Source: JBJKPP01 sp046706145
GTDB taxonomy: Bacteria; Bacteroidota; Ignavibacteria; Ignavibacteriales; Ignavibacteriaceae
Assembly (NCBI GenBank): GCA_046706145.1
Contig: JBJKPP010000183.1
Span: forward strand, 1-5,295
Length of the DNA stretch: 5,295 nucleotides
Reading direction: 5' to 3'
This document shows, one piece after another, positions 1 through 5,295 of this stretch. Within the stretch, counting starts at the first letter, position 1, and the number at the start of each line of letters is the position of its first letter. The notes under the pieces were generated by a model that did no database searches, had not been told where the DNA came from, and worked only from the letters and a program-made list of their open reading frames with translations. The position numbers and the translations under genes are program-made.

Positions 1-262
1 TTAGATAATCAAGGAAATCACTCTTGAAACCGACCTGGTTTAAATGATTTATTGCATCGGCTTCAAATCTAAAATTTTCGATCATATCAAGGAGATTTTC
101 AAGACCGGCAAATATTGTATAACCCGAACCGAAAGGATTTTTTCTAAAGAAATAATCGAAACTGGCGCTTAAATTTTGTCGGCCATCAAGGAAATATCCC
201 TGAGCCATTGTTAATTCATAATGATCGGTAAATAATCCGGAGTATTTGTTGTTCAGTATCAT
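1..262 (-). CDS. pncB: Nicotinate phosphoribosyltransferase, N-terminal part (runs off the left edge)
   Basis: PncB makes nicotinate mononucleotide from nicotinate and PRPP, the entry step of the Preiss-Handler NAD salvage pathway, in the cytoplasm. Only the first 87 codons lie in the window, and the reading frame is still open at position 1. Residues 10-24 read LFTDHYELTMAQGYF, the conserved N-terminal signature of this family. Residues 35-55 carry FDYFFRKNPFGSGY followed by IFAGLE, and residues 57-66 read LLDMIENFRF; all are typical of nicotinate phosphoribosyltransferases. The catalytic histidine and PRPP-binding parts would lie outside the window. The start is the ATG at 262-260, preceded at short distance by AAGAGG (271-266 read on the minus strand). 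The gene is transcribed away from the large ATPase gene, so the two need not be co-regulated. The identification rests on motifs recognised by eye; confidence is high because several family motifs occur in the right order. Confidence 0.9.
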   Translation of the reverse strand, partial: MILNNKYSGLFTDHYELTMAQGYFLDGRQNLSASFDYFFRKNPFGSGYTIFAGLENLLDMIENFRFEADAINHLNQVGFKSDFLDYL

Positions 263-265
263 TTT

Positions 266-271
266 CCTCTT
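266..271 (-). promoter_or_regulatory. Ribosome binding site of pncB
   Basis: On the minus strand AAGAGG precedes the ATG with three bases (AAA) between. The same hexamer lies four bases before the start of the large ATPase gene, so the two sites support each other as genuine Shine-Dalgarno sequences. Confidence 0.6.
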
Positions 272-288
272 ATCTTTTCTTCAAAACT

Positions 289-317
289 AATATAAAGCAT
301 TTATTTCTATTTTGAAA
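289..317 (-). promoter_or_regulatory. Candidate promoter of pncB
   Basis: On the minus strand TTTCAA (317-312) and TATATT (294-289) are separated by 17 bases. The -10 box matches TATAAT at five of six positions, the -35 box matches TTGACA at only three. Transcription would begin near 282, giving a leader of about 20 bases before the ATG at 262. An alternative -35 (TTGCAT, 327-322) lies nearby with a poorer -10. If the host is a true member of the Bacteroidota its main sigma factor prefers a different consensus (TAnnTTTG), which I do not see here. This is a weak, position-based call. Confidence 0.25.
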
Positions 318-495
318 CATTATGCAAAGTGACATTGGTTCCCCATTTATAGATTTAACCAATCTGATTTTGACTATTTTCTGATCCGGATAGCCAGTAG
401 GAATGATATTTGGGAAATTAGATGCTGAAAAAGATTTAATTAAGCACATAACCCCCTCTGATCAGAATCTCTTCTGGCTCAAAAACAGTCTTAAC

Positions 496-507
496 ATAGC
501 TAGCTAT
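496..507. repeat. 12-bp perfect palindrome ATAGCTAGCTAT
   Basis: The twelve bases are their own reverse complement. The right part overlaps the first of three 11-bp direct repeats. A palindrome of this size is expected by chance about once in 4000 positions, so it is only mildly notable alone; its position at the edge of the repeats is the reason to list it. It could be an operator half or coincidence. Confidence 0.45.
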
Positions 508-535
508 TGACCACCTATTGGCCTGCTATTGGCCT
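503..535. repeat. Three tandem 11-bp direct repeats (consensus SCTATTGGCCT)
   Basis: The units are GCTATTGACCA (503-513), CCTATTGGCCT (514-524) and GCTATTGGCCT (525-535). The hexamer CTATTG recurs at 504, 515 and 526, exactly 11 bases apart, close to one helical turn. Units 2 and 3 differ at one position; unit 1 differs from unit 3 at two. Equal phasing on one face of the helix is the pattern seen for some response-regulator and other tandem-binding transcription factors. The repeats lie about 240 bp from the pncB start and 360 bp from the ATPase start, so which gene they might serve is unclear. A recent slippage product is the alternative. Confidence 0.7.
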
Positions 536-837
536 ATAAATACCTTTAAAAAAGGATCTAAGCCCCATATCTTTTCTAACATTACCTTTCTTGCCTGATA
601 AATTGACTGTCAGAATTTAGCATATGACAGGTGCCGGAGAATAAATCTCGGGATTATGCATCTATATTAATAAACTTATCGTACACAAAAGTTTGGAGAT
701 TGCTTCTTAAAACCCCCAAAGTTGCACAGTTTGGCATCCACTAGGTCTAAAACAATGAATTTGAATTTGCGAGAGACTTAAACTGCGGTTCTTTTATTAA
801 AAATTATTAAATCTTATATTATATGCTTTAACAATGC

Positions 838-858
838 GCTTATTTACTTAAAATAAGC
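838..858 (+). promoter_or_regulatory. Inverted repeat / possible hairpin in the leader of the AAA+ gene
   Basis: GCTTATTT (838-845) and AAATAAGC (851-858) are perfect reverse complements around the five-base loop ACTTA. The element ends 38 bases before the start codon and 28 bases before the ribosome binding site. It could form a small RNA hairpin in the leader, or serve as a 21-bp dyad operator near the promoter. The stem is A+T-rich and no U-run follows it, so it is unlikely to be an intrinsic terminator. The symmetry is directly visible; the function is a guess. Confidence 0.5.
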
Positions 859-886
859 TTCTGGGGAATAATTTTTGATCTTTTGT

Positions 887-892
887 AAGAGG
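887..892 (+). promoter_or_regulatory. Ribosome binding site that fixes the TTG start of the AAA+ gene
   Basis: AAGAGG lies four bases (TAAT) before the TTG at 897-899. An in-frame TGA at 876-878 closes the frame upstream, and no ATG or GTG lies between that stop and the TTG. The next in-frame ATG is codon 24 (966-968), which would cut into the first TPR helix. The same AAGAGG precedes pncB at nearly the same spacing. Confidence 0.65.
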
Positions 893-896
893 TAAT

Positions 897-3800
897 TTGG
901 TAACTGACGAAACTGAAGAATTACTGGCCGAAGCATATGAGCATTTGAAGCATGGACGCTTCAGGATGGCTCTGACAACCTCACGTAATATTTACGAGCA
1001 AAAGCCCGGTGACTATAATGCGCTTCTGTGTTTCGCATGGGCTACGCTTGAAAACGGAGACCCGGCTCACGCTCTTGAATTAGCTAATCTGGCTGTCGAA
1101 ATAAGCAATGACAACGTAAATTCCCGTTTATATCGTGGATATTTGTTGATGAGAATGAGCGTTTATGATGGCGCGTTATCGGATTTAGATTATGCAATTT
1201 CAAGCAAACCGGAACTATTATCTTGGGCTCATTTAAATAAAGCCCGTACACTTGCCGGTATGAACCGATTTTTTGAAGCGCTTGAAGAAATTGGAAAAGC
1301 ATCTACTGCTGATCCAGAAGAAAACTCCAAAATAACTAAAGTAAAGGAATTTTTGAGAAGATCTCTTGGCCACGGAGAAGGCTTTCTCAGAGGAATTATA
1401 CATGATGAAAAATCATTGATTGAAGAAGCAGAGGATGCTGTTAGGGAAAAGGAATACTGGTTTTCTCTCTGGGCCGCAGGAAATATTCTTGAAAACTCAC
1501 GGCAGAAAAAAGATTATCCCAAGGCAAAGTTAATTGAACTTGAATCTTTGCTTGGAATGTTCCAGGTTATCCCGGCATTCCGTAAAGCAAAAGAATTGGC
1601 AAATGATTTCAAAGACAACGAACAATTCCAAAATATCTACCAGAGAATATTAAAATATTTCCCTGAGGAACAACTAATTACAAGCGTAGAGGAACCGATC
1701 CATTCTCCGGGTGGCAGAACTGACACTGAAATTTACAACAATAAATTTTTTAAAGTACATTATGCCAGAACATATGACCTTATTGAAAATATAAGAAGTG
1801 GAAGAAGGACTTATCTTTTACAGTTTAGCGAAGAGACAGTCACCTACGTAGGTATCGAGATCGTTTTTGAAAATCCATTCTATAACCAGAAGGATGAAAA
1901 CATAAGTGGAACAGCTATCTGGTATCAAAATAATAAAGAAGTTGGAAGACACCGCTTTAATATTGAAATGGAGAAAAGCTGGAAGACAGTTGAGTTTGTT
2001 CAGAGTTGGGGAACAGATACATCCGGATTTTGGAGCAGAGGTCAGGCAAAAGTGGATATATATCTCGATAATAACATTGTCTGCTCACGATGGTTTCTCA
2101 TTGGACATTCGGAGGTTGTGAACTTTGAAGAAATTGAAAAACTTGACGGCATCGAACTATATGAAAAACCCCTGACAGATCAGTCACAATTCATAAAACA
2201 GGCTTCGCTTGCTGGTCATGATTCTGAATCGCTTGAAGACCTATTAGCTAACTTAAATGTTTTTATCGGACTGGATAGCGTTAAACAATCAATGCAGGAC
2301 TTTGTTGCATATCTGAAATTTATAAAAGAAAGGGAAAAACTAGGACTAAAAACTGAAGACAGCCTTTCGGTGCACAGCATATTCTTAGGTAATCCCGGTA
2401 CAGGCAAAACAACAATCGCAAGGTTACTCGGGAAAATTTTCAAAGCGATGGGACTTTTGAAAAACGGTCACGTAATTGAAGTTGACAGAAGTGGACTTAT
2501 TGGACAGTATATCGGTGAAACAGCTCAAAAGACTGATAAAGTAATTTCTGAAGCACTAGGGGGAATTCTCTTTATTGATGAAGCCTATACATTAAAGAAA
2601 CAGGGAAATCAGCAGGACTTTGGACAGGAGGCAATTGATATTCTCTTAAAAAGAATGGAAGACCATAAAGGCAAATTTGTCGTCATTTGTGCCGGTTATC
2701 CTGCTGAAATGAATAATTTCATTAATTCCAATCCTGGATTGAAATCAAGATTTACACATTATTTTAATTTTGATGACTATAGCCCGCATGATCTTATCGA
2801 AATATTTAAGCTTATTTCACATAAAGAGGAATACATATTAAGAACTGAGGCTATCGAATTACTTAAAAAACATCTGACCGTTTTATATAGAAACAGAGAC
2901 AGTTCTTTTGGAAACGCGCGTCTTATCAGAAATTATTTTAATGAAGTAAAAATGCAGCTAAGCAAGCGATATTTGAAATTAAAGAAAGATCAGCGTTCAA
3001 AAGAAGCGATGATGACAATAACTGATGAGGATATTAGAGCTATAATTGAAGGATCAACTCTCAAAGAAGTTAGATTTGGAATAGATGATGAAGCGCTTCA
3101 AAAAGCCCTCGATAAATTAGATTCTCTTATCGGTCTGCAAAATGTAAAAAATGAAGTGCAACAAATAATAAAACTTGCCAGGCTGTTTACTGAACAGGGC
3201 GAAAGATTAAGAGAAAAGTTTGATCAGCATTTTGTATTTCTTGGGGGACCGGGAACCGGAAAGACGACTGTTGCAAGGATATTTTCCGAAATCTATTCAG
3301 CGCTTGGTATTTTATCAAAAGGTCATCTTGTAGAAGCCGATAGATCTTCTCTGGTATCCGGTTATGTTGGTCAGACTGCTCAGAAAACAACGGATATGAT
3401 AGAGAAAGCAATTGGTGGTACTCTCCTGATTGATGAAGCCTATTCATTAATTAAAAAGGGAGAAACTAACGGGGCCGATTTTGGTAAAGAAGCTATCGAC
3501 ACTTTATTGAAACGCATGGAAGATGACAGAGGTAACTTTCTTGTTATAACTACAGGTTACATTGAGGAAATGAACGACTTCCTCAGTAGTAACCCTGGAA
3601 TAAAATCAAGATTTACTAGAGAAATAGTATTTGAAGACTATAATCCGGAAGAGTTGCTTGACATTACAAAAAAATATATAGCCCGAAAAAGCTTTGTATT
3701 TAATAGTGATGTGGAAGTACTAATTAAAAAGTATTACAATGAAATTTACAGAACAAGGGATAAAAGCTTTGGCAATGCAAGGCTTGTAAGAAACCTGGTT

Positions 3801-4778
3801 GATAATATGCTTAAAAATCAGCTTTTAAGAATAGCAGAAATTTCACCTGAAGAAAGAAATCCAGGTATAATGAAGAAAATAATGATCAAAGATGTCGAGC
3901 CTTTGATAAAACTCAGGAAGGAAAAAGACCCTGTTTCGGTAGAAGGAAATCCTGAGCTTCTTGATGAATATATTACTGAGCTAAATGAACTGGCAGGATT
4001 AAATTCAGTTAAGCAATCTGTGGAAAAGCTGGTAAGCAGCCTGAAGGTTGCAAAACTTCGAAAGGAAAGGGGCCTTAAGGTAATGCCCAGAAATCTCCAT
4101 TCTGTCTTTTTGGGAAATCCGGGAACAGGCAAAACAACTATAGCCCGGCTCTTAAGCAAAATCTATAAGGAAATGGGAATAATCGAAAAAGGTCATCTTA
4201 TAGAGGTTGACAGAACTGGCCTGGTAGCTGGATATGTAGGGCAAACGGCAGTTAAAACTGAGAGAGTAATTGAGAACGCAATAGGAGGTACACTGTTTAT
4301 CGATGAAGCCTATTCGCTGGCAAGAGGTAGTAATGATTTTGGTCAGGAAGCAATCGATACTCTGATTAAAAGAATGGAAGATTATGCAGGCAAATTCATT
4401 GTAATAGTTGCTGGTTATACCGGTGAGATGAAGGATTTTATAAATTCTAATCCTGGTTTACAGTCCAGGTTCACAAACTTTTTCAATTTCGATGATTATA
4501 CACCAAGACAGATGCTGGAAATTGCTCTTGTAATTAGCACAAAGGCAGGATATACTCTTGATGAAGGAGCCTGGCAGTTGCTGCTTGAAATATTCACAAA
4601 ACTTTATCAGGTTCGCGACAAAAGCTTTGGCAATGCCAGGACAGTTAGGAACATTTTATACAAGGCTATTTCAAATCAGGAAGATAGAATTCTTACTTTG
4701 GCTAACCCTACAAATGAAGAATTAAGTACAATTGCCTTTGAAGATGTAGAAAAGATAAACTATACCGAATTTCAATAA
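897..4778 (+). CDS. TPR protein with a beta-rich domain and three tandem CbbX/SpoVK-type AAA+ ATPase modules
   Basis: This 1293-residue protein is probably a soluble ATP-driven remodelling machine; no signal peptide or membrane segment is visible. Residues 8-140 form about four TPR repeats, 141-260 are a charged helical linker, and about 275-410 look beta-rich. Three AAA+ modules follow. Module 1 (446-720) has Walker A GNPGTGKT 498-505, pore loop YIG 538-540, Walker B FIDEAY 559-564, putative arginine finger R618 and sensor-2 R675 in FGNARLIRN. Module 2 (732-1008) has GGPGTGKT 783-790, YVG 823-825, LIDEAY 844-849, R905 and R962. Module 3 (1021-1290) has GNPGTGKT 1073-1080, YVG 1113-1115, FIDEAY 1134-1139, R1191 and R1248. 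The family is that of CbbX and EccA, which carry only one such module. Start is TTG, stop is TAATAA. The gene stands alone between divergent and convergent neighbours, so its substrate cannot be read from context. The AAA+ assignment is certain; the biological role is unknown. Confidence 0.95.
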   Translation: MVTDETEELLAEAYEHLKHGRFRMALTTSRNIYEQKPGDYNALLCFAWATLENGDPAHALELANLAVEISNDNVNSRLYRGYLLMRMSVYDGALSDLDYAISSKPELLSWAHLNKARTLAGMNRFFEALEEIGKASTADPEENSKITKVKEFLRRSLGHGEGFLRGIIHDEKSLIEEAEDAVREKEYWFSLWAAGNILENSRQKKDYPKAKLIELESLLGMFQVIPAFRKAKELANDFKDNEQFQNIYQRILKYFPEEQLITSVEEPIHSPGGRTDTEIYNNKFFKVHYARTYDLIENIRSGRRTYLLQFSEETVTYVGIEIVFENPFYNQKDENISGTAIWYQNNKEVGRHRFNIEMEKSWKTVEFVQSWGTDTSGFWSRGQAKVDIYLDNNIVCSRWFLIGHSEVVNFEEIEKLDGIELYEKPLTDQSQFIKQASLAGHDSESLEDLLANLNVFIGLDSVKQSMQDFVAYLKFIKEREKLGLKTEDSLSVHSIFLGNPGTGKTTIARLLGKIFKAMGLLKNGHVIEVDRSGLIGQYIGETAQKTDKVISEALGGILFIDEAYTLKKQGNQQDFGQEAIDILLKRMEDHKGKFVVICAGYPAEMNNFINSNPGLKSRFTHYFNFDDYSPHDLIEIFKLISHKEEYILRTEAIELLKKHLTVLYRNRDSSFGNARLIRNYFNEVKMQLSKRYLKLKKDQRSKEAMMTITDEDIRAIIEGSTLKEVRFGIDDEALQKALDKLDSLIGLQNVKNEVQQIIKLARLFTEQGERLREKFDQHFVFLGGPGTGKTTVARIFSEIYSALGILSKGHLVEADRSSLVSGYVGQTAQKTTDMIEKAIGGTLLIDEAYSLIKKGETNGADFGKEAIDTLLKRMEDDRGNFLVITTGYIEEMNDFLSSNPGIKSRFTREIVFEDYNPEELLDITKKYIARKSFVFNSDVEVLIKKYYNEIYRTRDKSFGNARLVRNLVDNMLKNQLLRIAEISPEERNPGIMKKIMIKDVEPLIKLRKEKDPVSVEGNPELLDEYITELNELAGLNSVKQSVEKLVSSLKVAKLRKERGLKVMPRNLHSVFLGNPGTGKTTIARLLSKIYKEMGIIEKGHLIEVDRTGLVAGYVGQTAVKTERVIENAIGGTLFIDEAYSLARGSNDFGQEAIDTLIKRMEDYAGKFIVIVAGYTGEMKDFINSNPGLQSRFTNFFNFDDYTPRQMLEIALVISTKAGYTLDEGAWQLLLEIFTKLYQVRDKSFGNARTVRNILYKAISNQEDRILTLANPTNEELSTIAFEDVEKINYTEFQ
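1719..2126 (+). other. Beta-rich accessory domain of unknown family within the AAA+ protein
   Basis: Residues 275-410 lie between the helical N-terminal part and the first motor. They are rich in aromatic and alternating hydrophobic residues (YVGIEIVF 317-324, GTAIWYQNNKEVG 338-350, KVDIYLDNNIVCSRWFLIG 385-403), as expected for beta strands. The last part has the look of the closing strands of a small beta-sandwich, a pattern of Gly-x-x-x-Val-x-Ile-Tyr followed after a turn by Trp-Phe-x-x-Gly. I do not recognise a named family. By position it may be a substrate-binding or docking domain; that is inference. Confidence 0.5.
2232..4766 (+). repeat. Internal triplication of the AAA+ module within the large gene
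   Basis: Three modules of about 270-280 residues follow each other: 2232-3056, 3090-3920 and 3957-4766. The Walker A motifs start at residues 498, 783 and 1073, a spacing of 285 and 290 residues. Each module repeats the same order: helical entry (IGLDSVKQ / IGLQNVKN / AGLNSVKQ), Walker A, GHxxExDR, Y(I/V)GxTAxKT, Walker B, DFGxEAIDxLxKRMED, NPGxxSRF, and RDxSFGNARxxRN, ending in a helical lid. Modules 1 and 3 are closest; between Walker A and the arginine finger they are by eye about 60% identical. Module 2 differs more. Codons have drifted widely between copies, so the duplications are old and not an assembly artefact. Confidence 0.9.
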
Positions 4779-4923
4779 TAATTGGCCCATCTTAGATCTA
4801 CTCCTAAATAATCAAATCGCATTTTAATCGAGGATAAAATTATTCTATATAAAGAAATTCGTCTCAAATACTAATAATACTAGCGGAGAATAAAGGCATG
4901 CCTGCGAAAGAATTAACTGGGAA
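4779..4923. other. Short convergent spacer without a clear terminator
   Basis: Two genes end toward each other across 145 bases. The best symmetrical elements are ATTTTA/TAAAAT (4821-4826 and 4835-4840), an all-A/T stem too weak to terminate well, and the loopless palindrome AGGCATGCCT (4894-4903), which is not followed by a U-run in either direction. No gene is visible; a 13-codon frame at 4898-4939 is too short to credit. Confidence 0.5.
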
Positions 4924-5295
4924 TCAAAATGAAAATTGATAACTTAATTGAATACCACGCACTGCATCATATTGAAGCTTTGGCAAATTTTGTGCAGTTG
5001 CTGCACTTTGAACAGTAAAATCATGTAAGAATAAAATGTCTATCTGGCTGTATAACCATAGAACCGAAAATGAAATCATAGAAATATTTTTCCATCTGTT
5101 TGACTGGTAATATGAGTCCCGATTACTTGCAATTACTGCAGGATTAGTAGCACTGACATAATCATTAAATTTACTGTTTGAATCAAGAATAAAATAAATT
5201 GTTGCGGCCAGTGAGACAGAACTGAGTGTTGTAAGTATAGTACCTTTTGTTTTTTCTCCAAGATACAGATGCCCCCAGCCAGGTATAACCAGAGA
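4924..5295 (-). CDS. DUF5683-like membrane protein, C-terminal part (runs off the right edge)
   Basis: The last 123 codons of a minus-strand gene are present, with its TGA stop at 4926-4924; the start lies beyond the window. The fragment opens with LVIPGWGHLYLGEKTKG, which matches the (L/I)xPGxGxxYxGxxxKG signature of DUF5683 and related small membrane proteins. A first hydrophobic segment follows (fragment residues about 19-37), then a polar loop with an NDY...SATNPAVI stretch and tyrosines. A second hydrophobic segment comes after it (about 71-90, ending WLYSQIDILFL). The tail ends GIQLSYQFSF. This order of PGxGxxY motif, helix, Tyr-rich loop and a helix ending in a WLYxxxD motif is what I know from DUF5683 members in the Bacteroidota and relatives. 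Their function is unknown. The gene converges on the ATPase gene and shares no visible signal with it. Confidence 0.7.
   Translation of the reverse strand, partial: SLVIPGWGHLYLGEKTKGTILTTLSSVSLAATIYFILDSNSKFNDYVSATNPAVIASNRDSYYQSNRWKNISMISFSVLWLYSQIDILFLHDFTVQSAATAQNLPKLQYDAVRGIQLSYQFSF

Larger units (their letters stand above)
263..896. other. Divergent intergenic region between pncB and the AAA+ gene
   Basis: This 634-base stretch has no convincing coding sequence on either strand. The longest plus-strand frame I traced is 35 codons (403-510) and has no family resemblance. No tRNA or riboswitch is recognisable. It holds short symmetrical elements: the 10-bp palindrome TCTGATCAGA (457-466), the 12-bp palindrome ATAGCTAGCTAT (496-507), three 11-bp direct repeats (503-535), a small CCTTT/AAAGG inverted repeat (543-555), a CTGTCA/TGACAG pair (607-612 and 625-630), and a perfect 8-bp inverted repeat (838-858). 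An A+T-rich run at about 791-830 includes TATATT at 815-820 and probably holds the promoter of the ATPase gene, but no convincing -35 box goes with it. A small RNA cannot be excluded by eye. Confidence 0.6.

Noticed and set aside
403..510. 35-codon plus-strand frame starting with ATG behind AGTAGGA
   Set aside because: The purine-rich stretch directly abuts the ATG with no spacer, the peptide has no recognisable motif, and its end overlaps the palindrome and direct repeats.
503..535. CRISPR-like repeats
   Set aside because: Units are only 11 bp and directly adjacent, with no spacers.
1084..4159. Several open frames of about 70-115 codons on the minus strand or in another plus-strand frame inside the large gene
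   Set aside because: They lie entirely within the AAA+ coding sequence, have no domain resemblance, and are shadows of its codon pattern.
897..4778. RuBisCO activase (CbbX), ESX ATPase (EccA) or sporulation protein SpoVK as the actual identity
   Set aside because: The motor modules belong to that family, but those proteins have one module, and no RuBisCO, ESX or sporulation gene is nearby. Naming it so would over-claim.
897..4778. Assembly artefact or recent duplication creating the triple module
   Set aside because: The three copies differ widely in codons and in protein sequence, and the frame is open throughout, so the triplication is old.
4821..4903. Bidirectional terminator between the convergent genes
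   Set aside because: The ATTTTA/TAAAAT stem has no G/C pair, and AGGCATGCCT has no loop and no following U-run.
4898..4939. 13-codon plus-strand frame in the convergent spacer
   Set aside because: Too short, and it runs into the stop region of the convergent membrane-protein gene; it begins inside a palindrome and is explained by chance.

Overview
The window is A+T-rich bacterial DNA with one very large gene flanked by the ends of two unrelated genes. The best guess for the host is the Bacteroidota/Ignavibacteriota/Chlorobiota (FCB) part of the tree. The downstream fragment resembles the DUF5683-type membrane proteins common there, and the upstream fragment is a PncB-type nicotinate phosphoribosyltransferase. 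This placement is an inference from protein style and base composition, not from a marker gene.

Layout. Positions 1-262 (minus strand) hold the first 87 codons of a nicotinate phosphoribosyltransferase (pncB) that runs off the left edge. Positions 263-896 are a 634-base divergent intergenic region with no convincing gene. It holds a candidate pncB promoter, a cluster of palindromes, three 11-bp direct repeats (503-535), and a perfect 8-bp inverted repeat (838-858) just before the large gene. Positions 897-4778 (plus strand) encode a 1293-residue protein: about four TPR repeats, a helical linker, a beta-rich domain, then three consecutive CbbX/SpoVK-type AAA+ ATPase modules with all nucleotide-binding motifs intact. 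Positions 4779-4923 are a short convergent spacer without a clear terminator. Positions 4924-5295 (minus strand) hold the last 123 codons of a DUF5683-like membrane protein that runs off the right edge.

Function. The large gene appears to be transcribed alone: its upstream neighbour diverges and its downstream neighbour converges. The architecture suggests a cytoplasmic remodelling machine whose TPR and beta-rich parts select a substrate and whose three motors thread or remodel it. The closest known designs are the red-type RuBisCO activase CbbX (one such AAA+ module) and the type VII secretion ATPase EccA (TPR plus one module). No RuBisCO, ESX/T7SS or other partner gene is visible, so the substrate is unknown. 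The triple-motor protein is the one element here that could belong to a poorly described system. The two flanking genes look like ordinary chromosomal genes.
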